This document shows positions 14,628 to 22,822 of a stretch of 43,475 bases of DNA, in pieces. The translations under genes and the position numbers were made by a program. The stretch spans positions 1-43,475 of the forward strand of contig JAOPWH010000164.1 of the NCBI GenBank assembly GCA_025965795.1, given 5' to 3'. The notes below the pieces were generated by a model, which did no database searches, was not told where the DNA came from, and worked only from the letters and a program-made list of their open reading frames with translations. Origin of the DNA: Blastococcus sp. Lineage in GTDB: Bacteria > Actinomycetota > Actinomycetes > Mycobacteriales > Geodermatophilaceae. The first letter of the stretch is position 1. Every line of letters starts with the position of its first letter.

Positions 14628-16946
14628 ATGAGCCTCACGACGGCCCCGCACGACACCGGGCGCAACGCCGCGCTGCGCGAGATCGAGCAGCGGGTGCTCT
14701 GGCTGGCGACGGCGATCGTCGACGCGGCCAACCGGCTGCGGCCGAACCCGACCGGGCTCAAGGTCGGCGGGCACCAGGCGTCCAGCGCCTCCATGGTCAC
14801 GATCATGACCGCCCTGTGGCTGGAGCAGCTGTCGGCCGACGACCGGGTGTCGGTCAAGCCGCACGCCTCTCCCGTGCTGCACGCGCTGGAGTACCTGCTC
14901 GGCCAGCTCGACGCCGCCTACCTGCCGACGCTGCGCGCGTTCGGTGGCCTGCAGAGCTATCCGAGCCGGCTCAAGGATCCGGTGCCCGCCGACTACTCCA
15001 CCGGCTCGGTCGGCATCGGCGCGACCGCGCCGATCTGGGGCGCGATCGCCCGCCGGTACGTCGACGCGCACTTCGGCTCCGGCGGCACGGGCCGGCAGTG
15101 GTCGCTGGTCGGCGACGCCGAGCTGGACGAGGGCGCCGTCTGGGAGACCGTGCTGGACCCGATGGTCGCCGAGCTCGGCGAGGTCGTGTGGGTGGTCGAC
15201 CTCAACCGGCAGTCGCTGGACCGCGTCGTCCCGACGATGGGCGCCACCCGGCTGCAGGGCATGTTCGCCGCCGCCGGCTGGCAGGTGCTCACGGTCAAGT
15301 ACGGCCGGCTGCTCGAGGAGCTCTTCATCCGGCCCGGCGGCGCACACCTCCGCGACCGGATCGACGAGATGACCAACCCGGAGTACCAGCGGATGCTGCG
15401 CCGCACCCCGGCCGAGCTGCGCGAGGCGCTGCCCGGCGACGGGCCGGGCGCCTCCGCGATCGCCGCCCTGGTCGCCGACGTGCCGGACGACGACCTGCGC
15501 GCCGCCGTGCGCAACCTGGGCGGCCACGACCTCGACGCCCTCCGGGTCGCCTTCTCCGGGATCGACGATTCCCGGCCCACTGTCGTCCTCGCCTACACCC
15601 TCAAGGGCTACGGGCTGGCCACCGAAGGCCATCCGCAGAACCACTCGGCGCTGCTGAACGAGGCGCAGATCGGTCTGCTGGCCGAGCAGCTGGGGGTCGA
15701 CCCGGCTGATCCCTGGGCCACCTTCGCCCCCGACAGCGCCCCGGCCCGGCTGCTCCGCGACGCGGCTGCCCGGCTGGCGCGCGCCGAGCAGCCCGCGTCC
15801 GGGGCCCCGGACGTGCCGGGCGACCTGGGCCGCACGCCCTCGGGCACCGCCACCACCCAGGCAGCCCTCGGGCGCACACTGCTCGACCTGAGCCGGGCGG
15901 CCCCCGAGGCCGGTGCCCGCGTGGTCACGGTCAGCCCCGACGTCAGCTCCAGCACCAACCTGGGCGGCTGGGTGAACAAGGTCGGCGTCTGGTCGTCGTC
16001 GGAGCGGGCCGACTGGTTCGCCGACGACAGCGAGACGATCCTGCACTGGCGGGAGCGACCCAGCGGCCAGCACGTGGAGCTGGGCATCGCGGAGACCAAC
16101 CTGGTCGGGCTCATGGGCGAGCTCGGCGCCACGTGGAACCGATGGGGTCAGCCACTGCTGCCGATCGGCGTCATGTACGACCCGTTCGTCGAGCGGGCGC
16201 TCGAGCCGTGGTCGTTCGGGATGTACGCCGGCGGGCAGTCGATCCTGGTGGGCACGCCGTCCGGCATCACGCTGGCGCCCGAGGGCGGCGCGCACCAGTC
16301 GATCAAGACGCCGTCCATCGGCCTGGAGCAGCCCGGTTGCATCAGCTACGAGCCGGCGTTCGCGCTGGACACCGAGTGGTGCCTGCTGGCCTCGCTGGGC
16401 AGGCTCGGCAGGCCCGACGGGAGCTCGGCCTACCTGCGGCTGTCCACCCGCCCGGTGGACCAGTCGCTGGCCGCGATCCCCGACGACCCGGCCGCCCGCG
16501 AGCGGCGCCGTCGCCAGGTCGTCGCCGGGGCCTATGCGCTGCGCCGGCACGCCCGGCCGGCGGTCACCGTGGTGACCATGGGAGCGCTGGTGACCGAGGC
16601 GCTGACCGCCGCCGACCGGCTCGAGGGGCTGGGCGTGGGCGCCGACGTCGTCTGCGTGACCAGCCCCGGCCTGCTGTTCCGCGCGCTCCAGGCCCGCCGG
16701 GGTCTGGACGAGGCCGAGACCTGGATCCTCGACACCGTCTTCCCGTCCGAGCGGGCCCTGCCCATGGTCACCGTCCTCGACGGGCACCCGCACACGCTGG
16801 CGTTCCTGGCCGGCGTGAACGTCGTCCGCGGGGCGCACCTCGGGGTGACGCGGTTCGGCCAGAGCGGCGATCTCGACAGCGTCTACCGCTACCACGGGCT
16901 GGACGTCGACACGATCGTCGGCGCCGCGCTGGACCTCGTCGACTGA
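14628..16946 (+). CDS. Stand-alone ThDP enzyme of the AceE/transketolase superfamily (homodimeric pyruvate dehydrogenase E1-like)
   Basis: This 772-residue protein follows the AceE (COG2609) layout: N-terminal KVGGHQASSASMVTIMTALW, the ThDP motif beginning GDAELDEG near residue 161 with Asn 31 positions later in DLNRQSLDRVVP, then FAAAGWQVLTVKYGRLLEELF. The pyrimidine-binding half has HVELGIAETNLVGLMGELG and the C-terminal domain TVVTMGALVTEAL. Family members decarboxylate 2-oxo acids, or transfer ketol groups in transketolases. Bacterial AceE is about 890 residues, so this protein is shorter, and the usual GDG reads GDA. No E2 or E3 gene is present in the window. The ATG lies 19 bases after the GlcD gene in the same operon. 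The reaction is unknown. Confidence 0.88.
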   Translation: MSLTTAPHDTGRNAALREIEQRVLWLATAIVDAANRLRPNPTGLKVGGHQASSASMVTIMTALWLEQLSADDRVSVKPHASPVLHALEYLLGQLDAAYLPTLRAFGGLQSYPSRLKDPVPADYSTGSVGIGATAPIWGAIARRYVDAHFGSGGTGRQWSLVGDAELDEGAVWETVLDPMVAELGEVVWVVDLNRQSLDRVVPTMGATRLQGMFAAAGWQVLTVKYGRLLEELFIRPGGAHLRDRIDEMTNPEYQRMLRRTPAELREALPGDGPGASAIAALVADVPDDDLRAAVRNLGGHDLDALRVAFSGIDDSRPTVVLAYTLKGYGLATEGHPQNHSALLNEAQIGLLAEQLGVDPADPWATFAPDSAPARLLRDAAARLARAEQPASGAPDVPGDLGRTPSGTATTQAALGRTLLDLSRAAPEAGARVVTVSPDVSSSTNLGGWVNKVGVWSSSERADWFADDSETILHWRERPSGQHVELGIAETNLVGLMGELGATWNRWGQPLLPIGVMYDPFVERALEPWSFGMYAGGQSILVGTPSGITLAPEGGAHQSIKTPSIGLEQPGCISYEPAFALDTEWCLLASLGRLGRPDGSSAYLRLSTRPVDQSLAAIPDDPAARERRRRQVVAGAYALRRHARPAVTVVTMGALVTEALTAADRLEGLGVGADVVCVTSPGLLFRALQARRGLDEAETWILDTVFPSERALPMVTVLDGHPHTLAFLAGVNVVRGAHLGVTRFGQSGDLDSVYRYHGLDVDTIVGAALDLVD

Positions 16947-17158
16947 GGGGCCTCATCGGGCAGCCCGGGCCGGTCAGCTGTGCTCGGCGATGTACTCCAT
17001 GACTTCCGCGAGGTGGACTATCGGCAGTGGCGTCGGCGGCTGTGAGCCGGCATCGCCGATGAATGCCGGTGGGCAGGTTTTCGGTGGATGAGGCTGATGC
17101 AATGACAGGCGACCTGCGGCCTACATGGGCCGCGAGGGGCACCGCTGGAGGGGCCAGG

Positions 17159-17174
17159 CGTTCCCGCGGGAACG
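17159..17174. repeat. 16-bp palindromic repeat, copy 2
   Basis: This copy is identical to the palindromes at 722-737 and 17199-17214. It forms the left end of a 56-bp composite inverted structure with copy 3. Confidence 0.85.
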
Positions 17175-17198
17175 TTGTCAAGCCACGCACCTTGACCG

Positions 17199-17214
17199 CG
17201 TTCCCGCGGGAACG
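17199..17214. repeat. 16-bp palindromic repeat, copy 3
   Basis: This copy begins exactly 40 bases after copy 2. Between them GTCAAG (17177-17182) and CTTGAC (17191-17196) are complementary, so the whole segment 17159-17214 is an inverted repeat with 24-base arms and two mismatches. Confidence 0.85.
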
Positions 17215-17309
17215 TCTTTCGTCGACGAGCAGCCCGAGTCCACGAGCTCGACAGCACATGGCGCCGACGTCGTCGTACATCGGCGCGGAGCCACTCTTCT
17301 GCGCACGCA

Positions 17310-17345
17310 GCAGCGCCCTCCCGCTCATCAGCGGAAGGGCGCTGC
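17310..17345 (-). terminator. Terminator hairpin of the lectin gene
   Basis: AGCGCCCTcCCGCT and AGCGGaAGGGCGCT form a 14-pair stem with one mismatch around the loop CATC, with two more pairs at the base. It starts 12 bases beyond the minus-strand stop codon of the lectin gene at 17358. Confidence 0.7.
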
Positions 17346-17357
17346 GCAGTCGAGGGG

Positions 17358-17909
17358 TCAGAACGGGCGGCTCCACTGCTGCCAGTCGCCGCCGTGGCAG
17401 TTGTACTGGATGACGTTCCAGCCCGACTTGTCCAGGCACTTGCCGCTGTGCCGGGCGACGACCTCGTAGTACCACTTGCCGTTGGCGTAGGACGTCTGGA
17501 CGAACCTCCACTGCTGGCCCCAGTCGCCGCCGTTGTACGCGCAGGGGTTCTGCACGACCTGAGCGCCGTCGGTGTTGGCGTTCCCCAGCACGTCGAGGCA
17601 CTTGCCGGAGTGCGCCACCTTCAACTGGTAGTACATCCCGGCACCGTCGTAGCCCGCGTACGTCGCCGTCCACTGCATGTTGTTGCCGTTGTTGCTGCAC
17701 CAGTCGACGGTCGCGTCGGCGTTGTCATAGGCCCGGGCGTAGTCGATCTCCAGACAGACCGGGCCGGAGAGCCACGGCCGCTCCTTGTTCTCGATCCGCT
17801 GAGCGCCGGCCGCCGAGGCGGGCGAGGCGACGACGAGGGACAGGGCGAAGGCGAGCGCGGTGAGGAGGGTGACGAGGAGGGATCCGCGACGACGGACGCT
17901 GGTGTGCAT
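17358..17909 (-). CDS. Secreted ricin-type beta-trefoil lectin domain protein
   Basis: This 183-residue protein starts with a Sec signal peptide: basic MHTSVRRRG, the hydrophobic run LLVTLLTALAFALSLVV, and a probable cleavage after ASPASAA near residue 34. The mature part is a carbohydrate-binding beta-trefoil with three QxW-type repeats (QWTAT, GQQWRFV, QQWSRPF) and repeated GKCLD motifs (VAHSGKCLDV and VARHSGKCLDK). No catalytic domain is attached, so it is an export-only glycan-binding protein. Six cysteines in the mature region could form disulfides. AAGGAAA upstream supports the ATG at 17909. It is divergent from the hydantoinase genes. Confidence 0.9.
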   Translation of the reverse strand: MHTSVRRRGSLLVTLLTALAFALSLVVASPASAAGAQRIENKERPWLSGPVCLEIDYARAYDNADATVDWCSNNGNNMQWTATYAGYDGAGMYYQLKVAHSGKCLDVLGNANTDGAQVVQNPCAYNGGDWGQQWRFVQTSYANGKWYYEVVARHSGKCLDKSGWNVIQYNCHGGDWQQWSRPF

Positions 17910-18037
17910 GGTTCGTTTCCTTCGATCGGGGCCGGAACAGGACGGGTACCGAACAGAGGACCGGAGCCCCTCGGCTGATACACCGCCGCGCGGACCGGGC
18001 CTATCGGCCGCGGTATCTCACCGCTAAGGTTTCTGCC

Positions 18038-20110
18038 ATGAGTGCGCGCCGGGTCCGAATCGGCATCGACACCGGGGGCACGTTCACCGACGTCGTCGCC
18101 GTGGACGAGGAGACCGGCCGGACCACCACGACCAAGACCCCGTCCACGCCGGCCGACCCCGCCGAGGGGTTCCTGACCGGCGTCCGCAAGGTGCTGCACC
18201 TGATGGACCTCGACGGTTCCGCGATCACCGCGGTGAGCCACGGGACGACGGTGGCCACCAACCAGCTCCTCGAGGGCAAGCTCGACCGGATCGGGTTCAT
18301 CACCACCGAGGGCTACGAGTCGGTGCTGGAGATCGCCCGCCAGTCGGTGCCCGACGGCTACGGCAACAGCTACTTCTGGGTCAAGCCGCCGCGGATCGTC
18401 CCGGCCGACCTGGTGCGCACCGTCCGCGGGCGCCTGGACCACTCCGGCGCGGAGGTCCGCCCGTTCTCCGAGGACGACGCCCGCGCCGCGGCCCGCTTCT
18501 TCCGGGACGCCGGCATAACCACGGTCGGGGTCTGCTTCCTGCACTCCTATGCCGACGACGCGCACGAGCGCGCGATGCTCGCGGTTCTGGAGGCCGAGCA
18601 CCCCGGCTGCGTGGTGTCGCTGTCCAGCCAGGTGCTGCGCGAGTACCGCGAGTACGAGCGCTCGGTGACCACGCTGGTCGACGCCGCGGTCAAGCCGAAG
18701 GTCGGCGCCTACGTCACGAACATCCGTCGCCGCCTCGACGAGATCGCCCCCGGCGTCCCCTTCTACGTGATGAAGAGCAACGGCGGCGTGCTGTCGGCCG
18801 GCGAGGTCGTGCACCAGCCGATCACCACGATGCTGTCGGGTCCCGCGGCCGGAGCGCTCGGAGCGGCGCTGATCGCCGGCACGGCGGGCTTCGACCACGT
18901 GCTCACCTGCGACGGCGGCGGCACGTCCACCGACGTCACGGTGGTGATCGACGGCGAGCCGACGCTCACCACCGAGGGCTCGGTCGGCGACTACCCGTCG
19001 AAGATCCCGATGATCGACGTCGTCACCGTGGGCGCAGGGGGCGGCTCCATCGCCTGGCTGTCGCCGGAGGGCACGCTGAAGGTCGGCCCGAAGTCGGCCG
19101 GCGCCGACCCGGGGCCCATGTGCTACCCGAACGGCGGGGACCAGCCCACCGTCACCGACGCGCACGTCGTGCTCGGCCGGATTCCACCGCACCTGCTGGG
19201 CGGGGAGATCCCCCTCTCGCCCGAGGCCGCGCGGGCCGGGCTCGAGCGCCTCGGCGCCGACCTCGACCTGTCCCTGGAGCGCACCGCGACCGGGATCCTG
19301 GAGATCTCGGCGTGGAACCAGGCCAACGCGCTGCGCCAGGTGACCGTGGCGCGCGGCCTCGACGTCCGCGACTTCACGCTGACCACGTTCGGCGGCTCCG
19401 GATCGCTGCTGGCCTGCCGGCTCATGGACATCCTCGGCCTGCCCCGCACGCTGGTGCCGCCGAACCCGGGCAACGTCAGCGCCTTCGGCCTGCTGACCGT
19501 CGACGTCCGCAACGACTACGTGCAGACGGTCGTCTCCGCGCACACCGACCTCGATCTCGACCGGGTGACGGCGGTCTACGCAGACCTCGTGGGGCAGGCG
19601 GAGAAGGCGCTGGACGGCGAGGGCTTCGAGCGCGCAGAGCAGCGCATGCAGCGCACGGCCGACCTGCGCTACGTCGGGCAGGCGTTCGAGGTGCGGGTCC
19701 CGGTGCCGGACGGCGACCTGGACCGCGCCGCGACCGAGCAGGTCGCCCAGGCCTTCCACGCGGCCCACCGCCAGCTCTACGGCTACGACTTCGCCACCGA
19801 TCCGCGGCAGGCGGTGGGGTGGGTGAACCTGCGGGTGAGCGGGATCGGGCCGATCCGTCGTCCCGACCTGGTGGAACTGGACCCGGTCGACGGCGGGGCG
19901 GACCGCTCCGTCACGGGCTCCCGCCGCGTGTTCTTCGAGGACTGGGTGGACACCCCGACCTACGACCGGCCGCTGCTGGGACCGGGAGACGTGATCGCCG
20001 GTCCGGCGATCATCGAGGAGTTCGGCTCCACCGTGCCGGTGCACCCCGGGTTCGTCGCCACCGTCGACTCCTACGGCAACCTGCTGCTCACGAAGGAGAC
20101 AGGCTCATGA
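18038..20110 (+). CDS. hyuA: Hydantoinase/oxoprolinase subunit A family protein
   Basis: This 690-residue protein belongs to the HyuA / acetone carboxylase beta / 5-oxoprolinase family. It opens with the ATP-binding RIGIDTGGTFTDVVAVD, continues with SHGTTVATNQLLEGK and LSGPAAGALGAAL, and has the second phosphate loop TCDGGGTSTDVTVV near residue 290. Family members couple ATP hydrolysis to opening of cyclic amides, or to carboxylation of ketones, together with a HyuB-type partner. That partner gene overlaps its stop (ATGA at 20107). The substrate cannot be determined from sequence. Confidence 0.92.
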   Translation: MSARRVRIGIDTGGTFTDVVAVDEETGRTTTTKTPSTPADPAEGFLTGVRKVLHLMDLDGSAITAVSHGTTVATNQLLEGKLDRIGFITTEGYESVLEIARQSVPDGYGNSYFWVKPPRIVPADLVRTVRGRLDHSGAEVRPFSEDDARAAARFFRDAGITTVGVCFLHSYADDAHERAMLAVLEAEHPGCVVSLSSQVLREYREYERSVTTLVDAAVKPKVGAYVTNIRRRLDEIAPGVPFYVMKSNGGVLSAGEVVHQPITTMLSGPAAGALGAALIAGTAGFDHVLTCDGGGTSTDVTVVIDGEPTLTTEGSVGDYPSKIPMIDVVTVGAGGGSIAWLSPEGTLKVGPKSAGADPGPMCYPNGGDQPTVTDAHVVLGRIPPHLLGGEIPLSPEAARAGLERLGADLDLSLERTATGILEISAWNQANALRQVTVARGLDVRDFTLTTFGGSGSLLACRLMDILGLPRTLVPPNPGNVSAFGLLTVDVRNDYVQTVVSAHTDLDLDRVTAVYADLVGQAEKALDGEGFERAEQRMQRTADLRYVGQAFEVRVPVPDGDLDRAATEQVAQAFHAAHRQLYGYDFATDPRQAVGWVNLRVSGIGPIRRPDLVELDPVDGGADRSVTGSRRVFFEDWVDTPTYDRPLLGPGDVIAGPAIIEEFGSTVPVHPGFVATVDSYGNLLLTKETGS

Positions 20111-21981
20111 GCGAGGCGCAGAAGGTGGACGCCGATCCGGTGCTCGTGGAGATCGTGGCCGGCACGCTGGCCGCGATCGAGAAGGAGGTCGAGACCTCCA
20201 TCGGCCGCACGTCGCGCTCGCCGATGATCCGTGACGCGCACGACTTCCGGGCCGGCATCCACGACCGGCAGCTGCGCAAGCTCACCGGCCGGTCGTACTC
20301 GGCGCTGGTGCATCCGGTGGTCCGCGACTACCCGATCGAGACCATGAACATCGGCGACGTCTACTTCCACAACGACGTCTACCTGTCCGAAGGCGGCATC
20401 GGTCACCTGCCCGACCTGTGCGTGACGGTGCCGGTCTTCGCGGCGAACGTGGCAACCGGCGCGCCAGAAGTGGTCGCCTTCATCCAGGCGTTCGGCCACC
20501 ACGACGACATCGGCGGTGCCGTGCCGGGCTCGATGCCGTCGGCCGCCACCAGCGTGTACGAGGAGGGCCTGATGGTCCCGCCGATCAAGCTGTGGGACCG
20601 CGGGGTGCCCAACGAGTCGGCGCTGAAGATCATGACCCGCAACTCGCGGATGCCCGACTCGCTGGCCGCCGACCTCGACGCCGAGTGCTCGGCCTGCCTG
20701 GCCGGCGCCCGCCGGCTCGGCGAGCTCTTCGACCGCTACGGCGTCGCGGCGGTGGAGGCCTGCTTCGAGGCGATCCTGTCGAGCTCCACCGAGGTGTACC
20801 GGCGGGAGATCCTGAGCCAGATCCCCGACGGCACCTACGTCTGGGAGGACTACGCCGAACACGACGGCGTGGAGGCGCCGCAGCTGCACCGGCAGCGGAT
20901 CACCCTGACCATGGACTCGGCCAAGGACGTCCCCCTGGTCATCGACTTCACCGGCACCGGCCCGCAGGCGAAGGGCCCGATCAACCACTGCGGCGACTAC
21001 GCCGACGGCAACTTCCTGAAGAAGTGGCTCGCGCCCATCCTGCGCAACCTGGCCGAGTCGCCGGAGCGGATGGCGCAGCTCGACGTCAACGAGGGCGTCG
21101 TCCCGCTGATCGAGATGCGCTTCCCCGAGAAGGGCACGCTGCTCACCCCGATCTTCCCGGCACCGACCAACGCGCGGACGTTCGTCATCCTGCGGTTGCT
21201 GGGGGTGCTGGCCGGCGTCCTGGCCAAGGCGACCGGCGGCCGCATGCCGGCGGACCAGGAGACGATCCGCTACACCGGCGTCTACGGCACCGATTCCGAC
21301 GGGCAGCCGTACCTCATGCGCGAGGTGCTCGGGGGCGGCTCGGGCGGGCGGTACTACGCCGACGGCGAGGACACCATCCACGTCGTGCCCGACTCCCGGA
21401 ACCTGCCGAGCGAGTTCACCGAGTCGCGGTTCCCGCTGCGGGTCGAACGGCTCGGCCTGGCGATGGACTCCGGTGGGGCCGGGCGCTACCGCGGCGGGTG
21501 CGGCTACGAGAAGCACATCCGGGTGATGCGCGACGCGCACTTCATGTCGATCGCCGACCGCTCGATCCTCGCCTGCTGGGGCGTCAAGGGCGGCAAGGCC
21601 GGAAAGCCGTTCCAGATCACCGTCGACCCGGGCGGCCCCGGCGAGCACGAGGTCGACGCCCTGGCCGACGCCGAGCCGCTGGCGGCGGGCACCGTCGTCC
21701 GCATCCGGACGACGGGCGGCGGCGGCTGGGGCGACCCGCTGGACCGCCCGGTCGACGAGGTGCTGCGGGACATCGCCTGGCGCAAGGTCTCCGTCGAGGG
21801 CGCGCGCACCGACTACGGCGTCGTCGTCCTGGAGTCCGGCGACGTCGACCGGGCCGCCACCGACGAGCTGCGGACGTCGATGCGAGGGGCGCGCACCGGC
21901 GAGGAGCCGTTCTTCGACCGCGGCCCCGGCTACGCCACCCTCTCCGGTGGGGCGACCTTCAACGAGTTCGACGTCCTCTGA
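20107..21981 (+). CDS. hyuB: Hydantoinase/oxoprolinase subunit B family protein
   Basis: This 624-residue protein is the HyuB partner, with DPVLVEIVAGTLAAIEKEVE, SPMIRDAHDFRAGIHD, the metal-site region YFHNDVYLSEGGIGHLPDL, HHDDIGGAVPGSMP, FTGTGPQAKGPIN and the glycine-rich RTTGGGGWGDPLDRP near the C-terminus. ATG at 20107 overlaps the HyuA stop by four bases, so the two are co-translated. With HyuA it should form an ATP-dependent cyclic amidase or a related carboxylase. No small third subunit of the acetone carboxylase type follows. No transporter or regulator for a hydantoin pathway is adjacent. Confidence 0.92.
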   Translation: MSEAQKVDADPVLVEIVAGTLAAIEKEVETSIGRTSRSPMIRDAHDFRAGIHDRQLRKLTGRSYSALVHPVVRDYPIETMNIGDVYFHNDVYLSEGGIGHLPDLCVTVPVFAANVATGAPEVVAFIQAFGHHDDIGGAVPGSMPSAATSVYEEGLMVPPIKLWDRGVPNESALKIMTRNSRMPDSLAADLDAECSACLAGARRLGELFDRYGVAAVEACFEAILSSSTEVYRREILSQIPDGTYVWEDYAEHDGVEAPQLHRQRITLTMDSAKDVPLVIDFTGTGPQAKGPINHCGDYADGNFLKKWLAPILRNLAESPERMAQLDVNEGVVPLIEMRFPEKGTLLTPIFPAPTNARTFVILRLLGVLAGVLAKATGGRMPADQETIRYTGVYGTDSDGQPYLMREVLGGGSGGRYYADGEDTIHVVPDSRNLPSEFTESRFPLRVERLGLAMDSGGAGRYRGGCGYEKHIRVMRDAHFMSIADRSILACWGVKGGKAGKPFQITVDPGGPGEHEVDALADAEPLAAGTVVRIRTTGGGGWGDPLDRPVDEVLRDIAWRKVSVEGARTDYGVVVLESGDVDRAATDELRTSMRGARTGEEPFFDRGPGYATLSGGATFNEFDVL

Positions 21982-22079
21982 GCCCGCGCCCGGCCGCGAT
22001 CGTCCTGTGACCTGTCGCTGATAGACAACGCGGAGGTGCGCAGCACGGCGCGCCGGAGGCCGGGGCGGAGGCGACCGGA

Positions 22080-22817
22080 ATGTCCCCGGCACTGCTGCGC
22101 TCCGCGACCACCGTGGTGGCCACCGTCGTCGGCGTCGTCCTCATGGCCGGCCCGGCCGCGGCGACCCCACTCCCGACGATCCCACCGGACGTCCAGGCCG
22201 CCTTCGACGGCGACGCACTGCTGGTGGCCCAGCAGTCGGCCGAGGACGCCCGCTCCTCGGTCGAGCCGGCCGGGCGCGCGTCGCAGCCCGACTTCTCCGG
22301 AGCCATCCGGGTCGAGGACATCCACGAGGTCTTCCTGTTCTCCATGGAATTCATCGGGGGCGTCCCGACGACCGAGCCCTTGTCCCGGGCCGATCAGTGG
22401 TGGGGCGGCATCACGCGCGGGAACGACGTCCTCGGCGTCCTGACCGTGTGGAAGCCCGACGGTGGTCCGGCGGAGTTCGCCGGCTACTCCGGTGACGCGA
22501 CCATGGGTTCCGTGCTCGGCGGGCTCACGGCCACGGATCTCCTCATCGACGATGCGCCCACGGGCGCGATCTACGCCCTGAACGGGAACACGGTGCGTCC
22601 GCTGAACGAGTGGGCCCGGGGATTCATCGCCGGGCCGGCGCCCCTCTCCGAGCTGCAGAAGAAGCTTCAGACGCGGCACGAGCACGCCGTGGCCATGGGT
22701 TCGGACGTACCGCGGGCGCCGGGCCTCCCTATCGCACTGGGAGCGATGGCGCTCACCCTCGCGGTCGGCGTGGTCCTCACCGTCCGGTCACGGCGACGCG
22801 GCACGCGGTCGGCCTGA
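22080..22817 (+). CDS. Secreted single-pass membrane protein of unknown function
   Basis: I do not recognise a family for this 245-residue protein. It has an N-terminal signal peptide (about residues 1-28, VVATVVGVVLMAGPAAA), an extracellular domain rich in tryptophan and glycine (DQWWGGITRGND, LTVWKPDGGPAEFAG), and one C-terminal membrane helix (about 217-235, LPIALGAMALTLAVGVVL) followed by the basic stop-transfer tail RSRRRGTRSA. This is a type I membrane topology. No sortase motif is visible. GGAGG eight bases before the ATG supports the start. It ends five bases from the convergent membrane-protein gene. Confidence 0.8.
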   Translation: MSPALLRSATTVVATVVGVVLMAGPAAATPLPTIPPDVQAAFDGDALLVAQQSAEDARSSVEPAGRASQPDFSGAIRVEDIHEVFLFSMEFIGGVPTTEPLSRADQWWGGITRGNDVLGVLTVWKPDGGPAEFAGYSGDATMGSVLGGLTATDLLIDDAPTGAIYALNGNTVRPLNEWARGFIAGPAPLSELQKKLQTRHEHAVAMGSDVPRAPGLPIALGAMALTLAVGVVLTVRSRRRGTRSA

Positions 22818-22822
22818 TCCGG

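Larger units (their letters stand above)
16947..17309. other. Gene-free gap carrying palindromic repeats
   Basis: I see no convincing complete gene here. The gap holds two 16-bp palindromes (17159-17174 and 17199-17214) joined by GTCAAG/CTTGAC arms. On the minus strand, the bases just upstream of a TGA at 16974-16976 read as about fourteen codons with coding-like GC-rich third positions, ending EVMEYIAEHS; this might be the tail of a decayed gene. The terminator of the lectin gene begins at 17310. Confidence 0.5.

Noticed and set aside
12812-14857. Long minus-strand frame opposite the glycerate kinase, GlcD and AceE-like genes
   Set aside because: Both strands of GC-rich coding DNA stay open. 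This frame has arginine/glycine/proline-rich, motif-free composition and conflicts with three well-supported plus-strand genes.
14628-16946. Glyoxylate carboligase feeding glycerate kinase
   Set aside because: The protein has the transketolase/AceE domain order and motifs, not the acetolactate synthase-type layout of glyoxylate carboligase.
17138-17160. Third copy of the structured leader repeat (CTGGAGGGGCCAGG)
   Set aside because: Only the last dozen bases resemble the repeat, the upstream half is missing, and no start codon with a real gene follows.
17063-17413. Open frame of about 116 codons on the plus strand in the repeat-bearing gap
   Set aside because: It reads through both palindromic repeats and the lectin terminator and into the opposite-strand lectin gene. 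The composition looks like a translated repeat and there is no family resemblance.
18038-21981. Acetone carboxylase
   Set aside because: The two subunits belong to the same superfamily, but the third small subunit is missing and the sizes (690 and 624 residues) fit hydantoinase/oxoprolinase types better.
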